Assembly (NCBI GenBank): GCA_034429475.1
Contig: DAOUGD010000123.1
Coordinates: 1 to 64,000, forward strand
Direction of reading: 5' to 3'
From: JAKQHY01 sp034429475
GTDB taxonomy: Bacteria > Chloroflexota > Anaerolineae > B4-G1 > SLSP01
Length of the DNA: 64,000 bases
Positions 35,875 through 43,564 of this stretch are shown one piece after another (position 1 is the stretch's first letter; every line of letters starts with the position of its first letter). The notes below the pieces were generated by a model. That model was not told where the DNA came from, made no database searches, and saw only the letters and a program-made list of their open reading frames with translations. The position numbers and the translations under genes were made by a program.

Positions 35875-36178
35875 GCGTTGGCTGTATCCACGCAATTGGA
35901 AAGCGATTGCGGCGCGGATCAAGACGGCGGCGGGCTGGCGGTGTGAACAATGCGGCCATCCGCACGACCCGGTGGGGTACTATGTCCTGGCAGTGCATCA
36001 CATTGATGGCGACCGGGCGAACAACGCGGACGAAAACCTGGTGGCGTTGTGCCAACGCTGTCACCTGGCGCTGCACGCGCGGAAGCTGGTCGGGCAACGG
36101 ATGTTCGAGTTTGCCTGGCCCACCTGGTGGCGCAAACGCCAGCCGCCGGCGGAACACGCCGGGGAAAAACACGACTGA
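35864..36178 (+). CDS. HNH endonuclease
   Basis: The 104-residue protein has a complete HNH fold: CEQC (Cys27, Cys30), VHHIDGD (His45-His46), Asn58 in ENLVALC, and CQRCHLALH (Cys63, Cys66, His67). The four cysteines form the zinc site and His45/Asn58/His67 the active site. It should make double- or single-strand nicks in DNA. Start lies inside the methylase gene. It is similar to small HNH proteins of phages and plasmids. Whether it is restricted by the neighbouring methylation is inference. Confidence 0.88.
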   Translation: MPFKRWLYPRNWKAIAARIKTAAGWRCEQCGHPHDPVGYYVLAVHHIDGDRANNADENLVALCQRCHLALHARKLVGQRMFEFAWPTWWRKRQPPAEHAGEKHD

Positions 36179-36199
36179 TTTCGCACAACGGAGGAACCG

Positions 36200-36841
36200 A
36201 TGGAAGTGGATAACACATTTATTCCAGATAGATTTGCAGATTTGATCGCTGCGGGGCTGATGTGCCCCTATTGTCATATTCCGCTGGTGGCAACTAACTT
36301 AGTTCCCCTACACAGATTAGCCATAGGAGTACACGCGGGGCGGCCCTGGATCGGGACCACTCATACCCACGCCACTGGCGAACTGACTCACATTTACTGT
36401 GAACAGTGCGGCTACCCCGAAATCGTCTGGACAGAAGCAGAGCAGGTCGCGCTGCGCCAATACGAGATACAAGCCCTGGCTGTGTTCGAGCAGTACCCCG
36501 AACAGTTCCCGGTGTATATCTATCGCCAGGATGATGGGTTACAGTTTAGCTTGGTTGAAACTGGCGCAAAATTACTCAAAACCATCTATCCGCTTTACCG
36601 CGTAATGAGCCGCTCAACATCTCAACCAACGCATGTATGGGAGTCGGCGGGAAACGCATTTCACACCCCGGACGCCGCGGCGGCACAGTGTCATTCATTT
36701 GGCATTTACGAACAATGGGTCACACCCTTGCGTCTCTACACGGTGTGGCCATGGGAAGATCGGATATGGATACTACAACCGTTGCATGAAGAGGACTTGT
36801 GCAACTACCCGGAGTACCTGACGCCGCAGAGGGCAAGATAA
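36200..36841 (+). CDS. hypothetical zinc-ribbon protein
   Basis: The 213-residue protein has a probable zinc ribbon formed by CPYC (residues 22-25) and CEQC about 45 residues later. The rest is beta-rich (FPVYIYRQDDGLQFSLVE, LRLYTVWPWEDRIWILQ) with no known family. GGAGG precedes the ATG. The next gene begins immediately after its stop. Confidence 0.65.
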   Translation: MEVDNTFIPDRFADLIAAGLMCPYCHIPLVATNLVPLHRLAIGVHAGRPWIGTTHTHATGELTHIYCEQCGYPEIVWTEAEQVALRQYEIQALAVFEQYPEQFPVYIYRQDDGLQFSLVETGAKLLKTIYPLYRVMSRSTSQPTHVWESAGNAFHTPDAAAAQCHSFGIYEQWVTPLRLYTVWPWEDRIWILQPLHEEDLCNYPEYLTPQRAR

Positions 36842-37882
36842 ATGATCCTGGCATTACCTATCTATACCTGGGGCGCCGCCCCGGAAAACCTGAAAACGCG
36901 CCGTCAACTGGCCGAAATGGGCTTACGGCCCGGCGGCCCGGAAGTGGCGCGCGTGGAGTGGTTCCGGCAGGGGACACCCAGGTTTGCCCGACTGTATGAC
37001 GTGGCCCAGGCCGTGCCGAAGTCGCCGGCCACGTCTACGCAGTTAGCCGCACTGGCAAAAGCACGGCTGAAGCGGCAACAATGCCCGGTCTGCGGCTATG
37101 CCCTGGGACATATACCGGGTCGGCGTTTCTATCCACCCACCGATTGCCCACAATGCTGCGCCCGCCAACGCCAGGCAGACCGCGCGCGGGCGACCCAGCG
37201 CGCGCAACAGGCATTGGCGAATCCGCAAGCCGTCATCCTGGACACCGAAACGACTGACCTTGACGGCTACCTTGTCCAGATCGCCGTGTTGAGCGGGGAC
37301 GGAACGGTGCTGCTGGACACGCGGCTCAACCCGGGGGCCGCCATCAGCCCGGACGCCCAGGCCATCCACGGAATTACCGCCGAGATGGTGGCAGCTGCGC
37401 CCAGGTTTCAGGACATGGAAGCCGAGCTACAAGCCCTGCTCACTGATCGGCCGGTGTGGATTTACCACGCCGATTTCGACATCGGGGTCCTGGATCGGGA
37501 AGTGGAGCGGGCACACCCCCGCGACCGCCACGCGCCGGGGGAGTGGACGCCAGCGTGGCCGAGTGCGCTGCACCACTATTGCGCGATGGAACTGTACGCG
37601 GCGTGGGTAGGCGAGTGGAGCGACTATTACCGCAACTATCGCTGGCAGCGCCTGCCGGGTGGGGATCACACGGCGCTGGGCGACTGTCAGGCGACATTGG
37701 CGGTACTCAAAGCTATGGCCACCGGCGGGAAACCAGATGCCGGCTTTCAAACAATGGGCACTGATTGCCAATATTGCCCTACCTGCGCCCGATTTGTCTG
37801 GGTGGTGGGGTGCAACGCCGCCGGGCAATTCATCTGCCCGGATTGTGGGGCAGTGACGCAGGAACAGGAGTTACCGTTTTGA
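36842..37882 (+). CDS. DEDDh 3'-5' exonuclease flanked by zinc-finger motifs
   Basis: The 346-residue protein holds a DnaQ-type exonuclease in its middle. ExoI is ILDTETTDL (Asp134, Glu136), ExoII IYHADFDIGVL (Asp211), ExoIII HTALGDCQATL (His276, Asp281). A CPVC/CPQC pair (81-105) precedes it and a CQYCPTC...CPDC cluster (309-335) follows, both able to bind zinc and perhaps DNA. It may proofread or trim ends during element replication. The zinc-finger flanks are not part of the usual DnaQ protein. Confidence 0.85.
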   Translation: MILALPIYTWGAAPENLKTRRQLAEMGLRPGGPEVARVEWFRQGTPRFARLYDVAQAVPKSPATSTQLAALAKARLKRQQCPVCGYALGHIPGRRFYPPTDCPQCCARQRQADRARATQRAQQALANPQAVILDTETTDLDGYLVQIAVLSGDGTVLLDTRLNPGAAISPDAQAIHGITAEMVAAAPRFQDMEAELQALLTDRPVWIYHADFDIGVLDREVERAHPRDRHAPGEWTPAWPSALHHYCAMELYAAWVGEWSDYYRNYRWQRLPGGDHTALGDCQATLAVLKAMATGGKPDAGFQTMGTDCQYCPTCARFVWVVGCNAAGQFICPDCGAVTQEQELPF

Positions 37883-38316
37883 TGGACGAGGTCTGGCCTG
37901 GCGGGCGCGCTGGCGATCCGCGCGCTCTGGCGTTGTACCGGCGGCATTACTCGTGCTATCAGTATCGGGACGGCCGCCGCCCTACGCGCTTTGCCGGACC
38001 AGGGGACCGCCTGGTGCTGCTCACACCGGAATGCAATGCCCTGTTGGTATGGCGCAAATTCCGCGATGCCCGCGGGCAGGTCGGCGTGACCTGCGCCGTG
38101 TTCCGCAACGCAGGGCCGCGGTTGTCCCGCGATTTGCTGCGCGCCGGGATGGCGCGGGTCTGGACGCGCTGGCCAGGCGCACGGTTATATACCTGCGTCA
38201 ACCCATACCGGATTCGCAGCACCAATCCGGGCTACTGTTTTCGAATGGCGGGATGGCGCAAATGCGGGCGCACGCAGGCGCGGCGACTGGTGATTTTGGA
38301 GGCATATCCAGATTGA
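37882..38316 (+). CDS. conserved mobile-element protein of unknown function
   Basis: The 144-residue product has the pattern HYSCYQYRDGRRPTRFAGPG, LLVWRKFRDARGQVGVTCAV, and NPYRIRSTNPGYCFRMAGWR, which I recognise as a protein recurring in plasmids and phages without an assigned role. The fold may be GNAT-like. Its ATG overlaps the stop of the exonuclease (TGATG), showing translational coupling. Confidence 0.7.
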   Translation: MDEVWPGGRAGDPRALALYRRHYSCYQYRDGRRPTRFAGPGDRLVLLTPECNALLVWRKFRDARGQVGVTCAVFRNAGPRLSRDLLRAGMARVWTRWPGARLYTCVNPYRIRSTNPGYCFRMAGWRKCGRTQARRLVILEAYPD

Positions 38317-38344
38317 GAGTAATGCTGTGAAACAAGGACGAGCA

Positions 38345-38716
38345 ATGACCACCAACTCAGACTTCAAAGCCTGGTTATTAACCCAAATCCAGCCGCGTGG
38401 TTGGCGACTGGCCGACCTGGCGCGGCACAGTGGAGTACGCTACACTACCCTCAACCGTATCTTCAGTGGCACGCGGGGCATCGGCCCGGATGTCTGCCGG
38501 GCATTGGCACACGCCCTCGGGCTGCCCGCCGAAATGGTATTCCGGCAAGCCGGGTTACTCCCGGCGGCGCCCGATCTGACCGCCATCCCGGAACTGCTGG
38601 CTGTGGCCCTGGCTATGCTCACCGCGCTGCCGCCATCCGAGCAGCAATTGATCGGCGAGTTCATTCAATGGCGCTACACCCGCCAGCCATTGGAAAACGC
38701 ACAGGGGAAACGATGA
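38345..38716 (+). CDS. XRE-family transcriptional regulator
   Basis: The 123-residue protein has a helix-turn-helix at residues 15-65 (WRLADLARHSGVRYTTLNRI, GTRGIGPDVCRALAHALGL) and a helical tail for dimerisation. It probably represses element genes. Its stop overlaps the start of the next gene by four bases (ATGA). Confidence 0.85.
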   Translation: MTTNSDFKAWLLTQIQPRGWRLADLARHSGVRYTTLNRIFSGTRGIGPDVCRALAHALGLPAEMVFRQAGLLPAAPDLTAIPELLAVALAMLTALPPSEQQLIGEFIQWRYTRQPLENAQGKR

Positions 38717-39117
38717 CTGAGAGCCAGGTAGATTTCACCGAATTGTCGCATGGCGCGCAACGCCGGATCATGCGCCGCCCCACTGTAGCAGTATTGGCAC
38801 GGGTCAGTAGGGGCCGGGGCTGGAGCTTGATATGGCCGCACAATGCGGCTCACCGGGAAGCATTGCTCATGCAAGGCTACCATCCCATTGGCAATATCCC
38901 GGATAAAGCGACGTGGTCCGCGCAACCCCCGCCCCAGTACGTGGTGCAGTGCGGACGCTGGGGCGTGCAGGTACACGCTGACGGGACGTATACCCTGCGC
39001 CGTACGGACTGCCCGATCACCCTGCGACTGACAGGGCCAGATTTGACCGACGCCACGAACGCGCTGGTGCAGGTCGAGGTTGCCCGCCAACCGGTATTAC
39101 GGTCCGTTTCAGAATGA
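38713..39117 (+). CDS. hypothetical protein downstream of XRE regulator
   Basis: The 134-residue soluble product contains a basic N-terminus (HGAQRRIMRRPTVAVLARVS) and a beta-rich C-terminal half (YVVQCGRWGVQVHADGTYTL). No family recognised. Overlap with the XRE gene suggests the two work together. Confidence 0.6.
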   Translation: MTESQVDFTELSHGAQRRIMRRPTVAVLARVSRGRGWSLIWPHNAAHREALLMQGYHPIGNIPDKATWSAQPPPQYVVQCGRWGVQVHADGTYTLRRTDCPITLRLTGPDLTDATNALVQVEVARQPVLRSVSE

Positions 39118-39180
39118 GGCTGGAAAGCATGGCACTTATGGTGGGAAATCTTATCAATAGCGTAGGAGTCGTTATACATC

Positions 39181-39525
39181 ATGCGGAATTTGTCTACATG
39201 GCTACTGGAGCAGCTGGAACAGCGGCGCTGGGATGTTGGCGAATTGGCGCGGCGCAGCTACCTATCGGAACAAACAATTTACTCGCTGCTCAACCCCAAG
39301 ACCCCCAACGTCAGATCGGATACCCTGCTCAAACTGATCCGCACCCTCAAAATTTCGTTAGTCACCTTTGCGGTGCAGCTTAGCGGAATGCCCGAATATC
39401 GCCAGCCCGAAACGCTGGAAATCGCCGATCTGTGCGATTTGTTGGGGGATGACGAACGGCGCGTCATTCTGGGTATCGTACGCTCACTATTCTCTGAGGC
39501 GAAAGATGATCCAGACGAGATATGA
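39181..39525 (+). CDS. second XRE-family regulator
   Basis: The 114-residue protein opens with a helix-turn-helix (WDVGELARRSYLSEQTIYSL, NVRSDTLLKLIRTLKISLV) and ends in an acidic helix. It could oppose the regulator at 38345, giving a genetic switch. Its stop overlaps the start of a 31-codon frame (ATGA). Confidence 0.8.
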   Translation: MRNLSTWLLEQLEQRRWDVGELARRSYLSEQTIYSLLNPKTPNVRSDTLLKLIRTLKISLVTFAVQLSGMPEYRQPETLEIADLCDLLGDDERRVILGIVRSLFSEAKDDPDEI

Positions 39526-39617
39526 GCAGCGTGGGACAGCCGGCCAGCGGAGACTGGCCGGTAGAAATCCCGACCACGCACTGGGCGCGGTGGCTGGAAC
39601 AGGCGCGGCAGGTATAA
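39522..39617 (+). CDS. 31-residue small ORF, coupled to XRE gene
   Basis: The ATG overlaps the preceding stop (ATGA). The product, ending THWARWLEQARQV, has an amphipathic helix. No homologues can be named. The coupling is the only support. Confidence 0.4.
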   Translation: MSSVGQPASGDWPVEIPTTHWARWLEQARQV

Positions 39618-39747
39618 CAGCCGCTACGCCCGGTTGAAAATCGGGCCGACGGCCCAAGCCTCGTTCATCGTGACCGTGCAGTTAACGCTAGACGAGTTGG
39701 GTGAGATTCTGGCCAGGGCAATACGCAATGGAGATAGGGTGGTGAAA

Positions 39748-40596
39748 ATGGAAACGAAAGCCTTCGATGGCGCCCGCGTGTGGCAAGCGGCGCTGGGGGA
39801 ACTGCAATTGCAGATGACCAGCGCCACCTATCATACGTGGCTGAGTGATACGCGCTGGGTGGCGACGGATACCGACAGTGAGACACTGATCATCGCGGTG
39901 AAGAATGGCTATGCCGTGGAGTGGCTCTCCAACCGGCTGTACCCGGTCGTCGAGCGCACCCTCAAGCGCATCACTGGCAACGGTTGGGCAGCGCAGTTCG
40001 TTGTTCAGGAGCCTACCCCCATCCAGCGCCCGGAGTGGTTGGCGACTGAAGTCGCATGGCGCGCCCCGGACTTTGATCCGAGCGACCCCAAGAAAGTGGC
40101 CGGGTGGGTACCGGTGCCGGAGTACGGGCAACTGTTCTGGGCGCCCTTGTTGGGGCCGATTGCCTGGCGGGTGTGGGAGATCGTGCGGCGTACCGACCAT
40201 CAGGGCGCACCTCACGATTGGACACCGCGTGTGCGTTACAGCGCACCGGAACTGGCCCGGCTCGTGCCGTGCGGCAAGCAGGCCTTGACCGGGCGCAACC
40301 GGCAGTGTGATCCCGATACCCCTGGGGCGCAAGAAATGACGCTGACGCCACTGGGCCAGGCCGCCATGACGACTTGGGCGCGGCACAACCCTGGTGCGTT
40401 TGACCGGTTGCAGCAGTATGATTTGGCCGAGATCACTGTCAGTGGCAGTGGCCGGCGCCAGGTCTATACGCTGAGTGTGCGTTGGCGGTTGCCATTGCTA
40501 CACCCCACCGAGGTCGCGGAACTCAGCGCTGAGCTACAAATCCGCCATGACCAGTGGGTACTGGAACACGGCATGGATCCGGAGTTGTGGGCATAA
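39748..40596 (+). CDS. replication initiator-like protein with DnaA N-terminal domain
   Basis: The 282-residue protein opens with a DnaA domain I-like region: VWQAALGELQLQMTSATYHT, WLSDTRWVATDTDSETLIIA, VKNGYAVEWLSNRLYPVVER. This domain binds helicase and other initiators in DnaA. The ATPase and DnaA DNA-binding domains are absent. The remainder is a winged-helix-like region (GPIAWRVWEIVRRTDHQGAP, VRYSAPELARLVPCGKQAL). Iterons begin 14 bases after the stop, so this is the likely Rep protein of the element. The frame stays open upstream to 39634 with TTG/GTG options; ATG 39748 is chosen. Confidence 0.7.
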   Translation: METKAFDGARVWQAALGELQLQMTSATYHTWLSDTRWVATDTDSETLIIAVKNGYAVEWLSNRLYPVVERTLKRITGNGWAAQFVVQEPTPIQRPEWLATEVAWRAPDFDPSDPKKVAGWVPVPEYGQLFWAPLLGPIAWRVWEIVRRTDHQGAPHDWTPRVRYSAPELARLVPCGKQALTGRNRQCDPDTPGAQEMTLTPLGQAAMTTWARHNPGAFDRLQQYDLAEITVSGSGRRQVYTLSVRWRLPLLHPTEVAELSAELQIRHDQWVLEHGMDPELWA

Positions 40597-40609
40597 AACC
40601 ACGATACGG

Positions 40610-40649
40610 TGCAAATGCACCGAATATATGATGCAAATGCACCGATAAT
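40610..40649 (+). repeat. iteron pair A
   Basis: TGCAAATGCACCGAATAT (40610-40627) and TGCAAATGCACCGATAAT (40632-40649) are spaced 22 bases, two helical turns, start to start. The TGCA-AA-TGCA core is a dyad. This is the arrangement of iterons bound by plasmid initiators; the Rep-like gene ends just upstream. Confidence 0.8.
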
Positions 40650-40707
40650 GTAACGAGCAGGTGATTGCGTCCAGAGATCAGTACAGGAAGATTGCAGGAA
40701 GCGAGTT

Positions 40708-41091
40708 ATGTTCACTCTGTCAGTGACGTGCGCCAATCCTACAGATTTGGGAAATAGCGCGGCGTTGATTGTGGTCTGTCTCCATAACCAAGGTCTCGCG
40801 TGCCGCTGGAACCCGCGAAGCCCGGTTGCCGGGGGCAACTTGCGGTCAGACAGTTTTACGTTCTGTTTGCCGGATATGGTAAAGGTGGGCGCCGAAACCG
40901 CCGATCAACTACGCCACCTTACCTGGAATTTACATAACACGGCTGAGATGATAGACACCGAAATTGCGGCATTTGAGCATGGCTGCCACTCCGCGACCAC
41001 CACTGTCCGGTGGAATGGGATCGTCCGGAGGCCGATCAATCCCCGTTTTCGCTGCAAATGCACCGAATATCCGATGCAAATGCACCGATAA
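40708..41091 (+). CDS. hypothetical ORF between iteron pairs
   Basis: The 127-codon frame has an AGGAAG site before its ATG and protein-like centre (VTCANPTDLGNSAALIVVCL, DQLRHLTWNLHNTAEMIDTE). Its last 15 codons run through iteron pair B and the stop lies inside the repeat. It may be a small cargo gene captured between two copies of the 41-bp repeat, or chance. No family recognised. Confidence 0.4.
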   Translation: MFTLSVTCANPTDLGNSAALIVVCLHNQGLACRWNPRSPVAGGNLRSDSFTFCLPDMVKVGAETADQLRHLTWNLHNTAEMIDTEIAAFEHGCHSATTTVRWNGIVRRPINPRFRCKCTEYPMQMHR

Positions 41092-41092
41092 T
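41053..41092 (+). repeat. iteron pair B
   Basis: TGCAAATGCACCGAATAT (41053-41070) and TGCAAATGCACCGATAAT (41075-41092) repeat pair A with only two differing bases in the linker over about 41 bases. The spacing is again 22. Confidence 0.8.
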
Positions 41093-41140
41093 GATGCAGC
41101 AAACTGTCTAAAGAGTAATATCGCACACAAAAAATTACTC

Positions 41141-41177
41141 GCCACCGTCCCCCAGGAGCACTCCTGGGGGCGGTGGC
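41141..41177. terminator. 17-bp-stem hairpin
   Basis: GCCACCG-CCCCCAGGAG on the left (one bulged T at 41148) pairs with CTCCTGGGGGCGGTGGC (41161-41177) around a CA loop, followed by CTTTTAAAGG. Very stable, likely an intrinsic terminator or origin structure. Confidence 0.7.
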
Positions 41178-41253
41178 CTTTTAAAGGGGTTGCCAGAGGC
41201 TGGAAAACCAGGCTACGGTCCCCGGGGCATAGCGGGGCCAGCCGCGCGATTTA

Positions 41254-41292
41254 GCCGCGCATATCCGAGGTTTTGCCCCGGATATGCGCGGC
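41254..41292. repeat. perfect 14-bp inverted repeat
   Basis: GCCGCGCATATCCG (41254-41267) is complementary to CGGATATGCGCGGC (41279-41292), with an 11-base loop and no T tract. It lies between the hairpin and the reverse iteron; could be a single-strand or initiator-binding structure. Confidence 0.7.
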
Positions 41293-41316
41293 ACTGTAAC
41301 TCCGAACGCATCTGGC

Positions 41317-41332
41317 ATTCGGTGCATTTGCA
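41317..41332 (-). repeat. reverse-oriented iteron
   Basis: The minus strand reads TGCAAATGCACCGAAT, the same unit as in pairs A and B, in the opposite orientation. Confidence 0.75.
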
Positions 41333-41616
41333 CCGACCCCAGGGAGACAAGATAAGAATTAAAGATAAAACAAGAAGCCATCTGGTTCTTTATCTTATGT
41401 ATGAGTCTGGCGCGCGCAGGCGCACTGCCGGGCCCTTCTCTCCAGAAAAGCTCTGTAATAGTTTTGTTGCCATTCGCCGGTTAGAAAATGTTCTAGTATT
41501 GTGGACTGGCAGTCAAAGGGATTGGAACAAAAAACAGGCAGATTGGCACGATTTAGCTAGAAAGTTATGTTATCATAATCCCCGATGCAGCGGGATTTTT
41601 AATTAGAATCCAGCCT

Positions 41617-41659
41617 AAAAAACGTCTCGTGACCGGCGCTAACTGCGGAGGCGTTTTTT
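41617..41659. terminator. bidirectional terminator
   Basis: AAAAAACGTCTC (41617-41628) pairs with GAGGCGTTTTTT (41648-41659), one G-T wobble. A and T runs on both sides allow termination from either direction. A second small hairpin with T5 lies just upstream near 41579-41600. Confidence 0.65.
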
Positions 41660-41691
41660 GGGTGTCAATTTTACTGTGGGGAATAAGCAAA

Positions 41692-41865
41692 ATGAAACCT
41701 AAGCAACAAGCCGCTGTTTTACGTCAAGTCGCCGCCGAACTCGAACAAGGAAAATGCTCTCAGGGATTACTTTCCGCCATCCTGACCGGGTTATTTGGTA
41801 GCTCAGAACCGTCCGCCACGCGCGGCAGTGGTAAAAAATCGACCACCAACAAAAAGAAGCGGTAA
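41692..41865 (+). CDS. small basic-tailed protein
   Basis: The 57-residue product begins with a helix (KQQAAVLRQVAAELEQGKCS) and ends in a Lys-rich tail. No family recognised. A GGGGA site lies before ATG 41692; an upstream extension to 41629 would include the terminator. The next gene starts 5 bases after it. Confidence 0.55.
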   Translation: MKPKQQAAVLRQVAAELEQGKCSQGLLSAILTGLFGSSEPSATRGSGKKSTTNKKKR

Positions 41866-41870
41866 TAAAT

Positions 41871-42182
41871 ATGCTCACATTGTTGACGACCGCGCTCACG
41901 ATCAGTTTGCTTTCCATTGGCTTGCTCCTGCTGCGTTTGCGGCGCAATGTCGCTGAAGAAGCCCTGGGCAGCGCGTTGTTGGGCCTCGGCGGTATTCTGC
42001 TGATTTCCCTGACGCTGGCCGACGCGGTGTTTGCGCAGTTGTTGGGTGGGCAACTCCCCGTATATTTCTGCATCGGTCTGGGCAGCCTGACTGGTCTGGT
42101 CGGCGTCGGACTGACCCTGGCGAAATTCCGGGCCTATCGCCGCACGCGCCGCGAATTGACGCAGCGGTGTACGCAACTCTAG
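41871..42182 (+). CDS. small three-helix membrane protein
   Basis: The 103-residue product has three hydrophobic segments (LTTALTISLLSIGLLLL; LLGLGGILLISLTLADAVFA; VYFCIGLGSLTGLVGVGLTL) with a basic C-terminal tail. No family recognised. It follows the small gene at 41692 and may be co-transcribed. Confidence 0.65.
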   Translation: MLTLLTTALTISLLSIGLLLLRLRRNVAEEALGSALLGLGGILLISLTLADAVFAQLLGGQLPVYFCIGLGSLTGLVGVGLTLAKFRAYRRTRRELTQRCTQL

Positions 42183-42236
42183 CTCGAGCACAGTCCCCGT
42201 CGGCTAACTGTCCCAGCCCATTGGATACCCCGTTTG

Positions 42237-43337
42237 ATGAAAACCCGATTAGCCTATCTGGATAATCTAAAAGTGCTGTTGACCGTACTGGTGATCATTT
42301 TACACGCCAGCGCGGCCTATGGCGGCCCGACGAATTTCAGCGTGGCTCAGGCGGCTGACAGCGCCCTGGCCCGGCTGGTTTTCGCCGCCATTGCCGTGCG
42401 CTGTCAGCCTTTCGTGCTCGGCTGTTACTTTTTCATCGCCGGATACCTGACACCGCCGGCGCAGGCCGGCCACGGAACGCAGTTTCTGCGGCGGCGACTG
42501 CGGCAATTAGGCCTCCCACTCCTGGCTTACGATCTTCTGGGTGAACGGTTAATTGCGGCCGAAATCGCCCTGGCGGAGCAGGGTTGGCCAGCGGCGCGCA
42601 CTGCATTCTGGGCCACGCCGCTGGTTATCGGCTCCGGGCCGCTGTGGTTTGTGGAGCGGCTGCTCTGCTTGACGCTGCTGTGGGTGTTGGCGGAAAAATG
42701 GCTCGCGCCGGTTTTGGTGCGGCTCCGGCTAACCGCTCCCACGATAGGCTGGCTTTGTGGTGGTTTGGGGCTGGTGTCGTTTGCGGTGCGGATCGTCTGG
42801 CCGTTCCAGCGGGAACTGCAATTCTTAAGCATAGATTTCCCCTGGTTACCCCTGCAATACCCCGCGTACTTTCTCCTGGGAATCGCCGCGTACCGTAACC
42901 AGGAATTGGCCCGGCTAGATCGGCGCGCCGCACTACACTGGTTGTTATCTGCCTGGGTCGTGTTGGGCTTTTTCGGCGGACTGTATGTCTACGGAGGCGG
43001 ATTGGACCACCCGCTGTTATTCGCCGGCGGACTGCGCTGGCAGAGTCTCGCCGCCGCGCTGTTTGAGCAATACTTTGGTCTGGCGCTGACCCTGGGCCTG
43101 TTGGGAGTATTTCAGCAGTGGGGCAACCGCCCCTGGCCAGCCTGGTTGGCGCGCCCCACCTTCTGGGTGTACGGGCTGCACGCGCCGCTCCTGGTAGCCG
43201 TGTGGCTGCTACTGCGCCGGTGGACGCTCCCTTCACTGGTCGCCTTTGGTCTCACCAGCGTGACGACGGTGGGAGTCAGTTGGGGTCTGGCGCTGGTAAT
43301 CCTGGAGGCTAAAAAACGATGGATGCCGCGAGTTTAG
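42237..43337 (+). CDS. acyltransferase 3 family membrane protein (OafA/YrhL-like)
   Basis: The 366-residue integral membrane enzyme should transfer acyl groups, usually acetyl or succinyl, to surface sugars or glycans. It begins RLAYLDNLKVLLTVLVIILH, the signature start with the catalytic-type His in HASAAYGG, and shows about ten transmembrane helices. Modification of a cell-surface polymer would fit the surface genes downstream. Start codon is ATG 42237, with TTG just before it; no strong ribosome site. It overlaps the following gene by 19 bases. Confidence 0.82.
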   Translation: MKTRLAYLDNLKVLLTVLVIILHASAAYGGPTNFSVAQAADSALARLVFAAIAVRCQPFVLGCYFFIAGYLTPPAQAGHGTQFLRRRLRQLGLPLLAYDLLGERLIAAEIALAEQGWPAARTAFWATPLVIGSGPLWFVERLLCLTLLWVLAEKWLAPVLVRLRLTAPTIGWLCGGLGLVSFAVRIVWPFQRELQFLSIDFPWLPLQYPAYFLLGIAAYRNQELARLDRRAALHWLLSAWVVLGFFGGLYVYGGGLDHPLLFAGGLRWQSLAAALFEQYFGLALTLGLLGVFQQWGNRPWPAWLARPTFWVYGLHAPLLVAVWLLLRRWTLPSLVAFGLTSVTTVGVSWGLALVILEAKKRWMPRV

Positions 43338-43564
43338 TCGGGATATTGGCCGGGACACCCTTGGAGGAACAATCCGGGGTTTTGCGCGCCGCCCTGGCGA
43401 CTGTGTGGCAGGCGCAACTGGAGATCCGTTTGGATTTCTGGGCGCAGGATGTCCTGGCGCAGGTACGCGCCAGTAGCGACATTGCCAGCGCGGTACAAGC
43501 CGTCGCGCCGCTCCTCGACGCGGATGTGTGGATTAGCCCGGAGTGGCCGGATGCCGGAGACTGA
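43319..43564 (+). CDS. 81-residue protein overlapping the kinase gene
   Basis: The acidic, helical protein (LVGILAGTPLEEQSGVLRAA, QAQLEIRLDFWAQDVLAQVR) starts inside the acyltransferase gene and ends inside the kinase gene (14-base overlap). Size and layout suggest a small regulatory or adaptor protein for the sensor kinase. No family recognised. Confidence 0.55.
   Translation: MDAASLVGILAGTPLEEQSGVLRAALATVWQAQLEIRLDFWAQDVLAQVRASSDIASAVQAVAPLLDADVWISPEWPDAGD

Larger units (their letters stand above)
41093..41691. other. gene-poor origin-like region
   Basis: About 600 bases without a convincing gene. It holds a long hairpin (41141-41177), a perfect inverted repeat (41254-41292), a reverse iteron (41317-41332), an AT-rich stretch (about 41340-41600) and a terminator (41617-41659). 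A long frame at 41190 covers these structures and is probably not a gene. Iterons, inverted repeats and AT-rich DNA together suggest the vegetative replication origin. Confidence 0.6.

Noticed and set aside
40600..41340. CRISPR array
   Set aside because: Repeats are 18 bases, only five units, with 4-base gaps or long non-uniform distances; no cas genes.
41190..41606. 138-codon frame in the origin region
   Set aside because: It runs through two inverted repeats and a reverse iteron, has no ribosome site and changes composition halfway.
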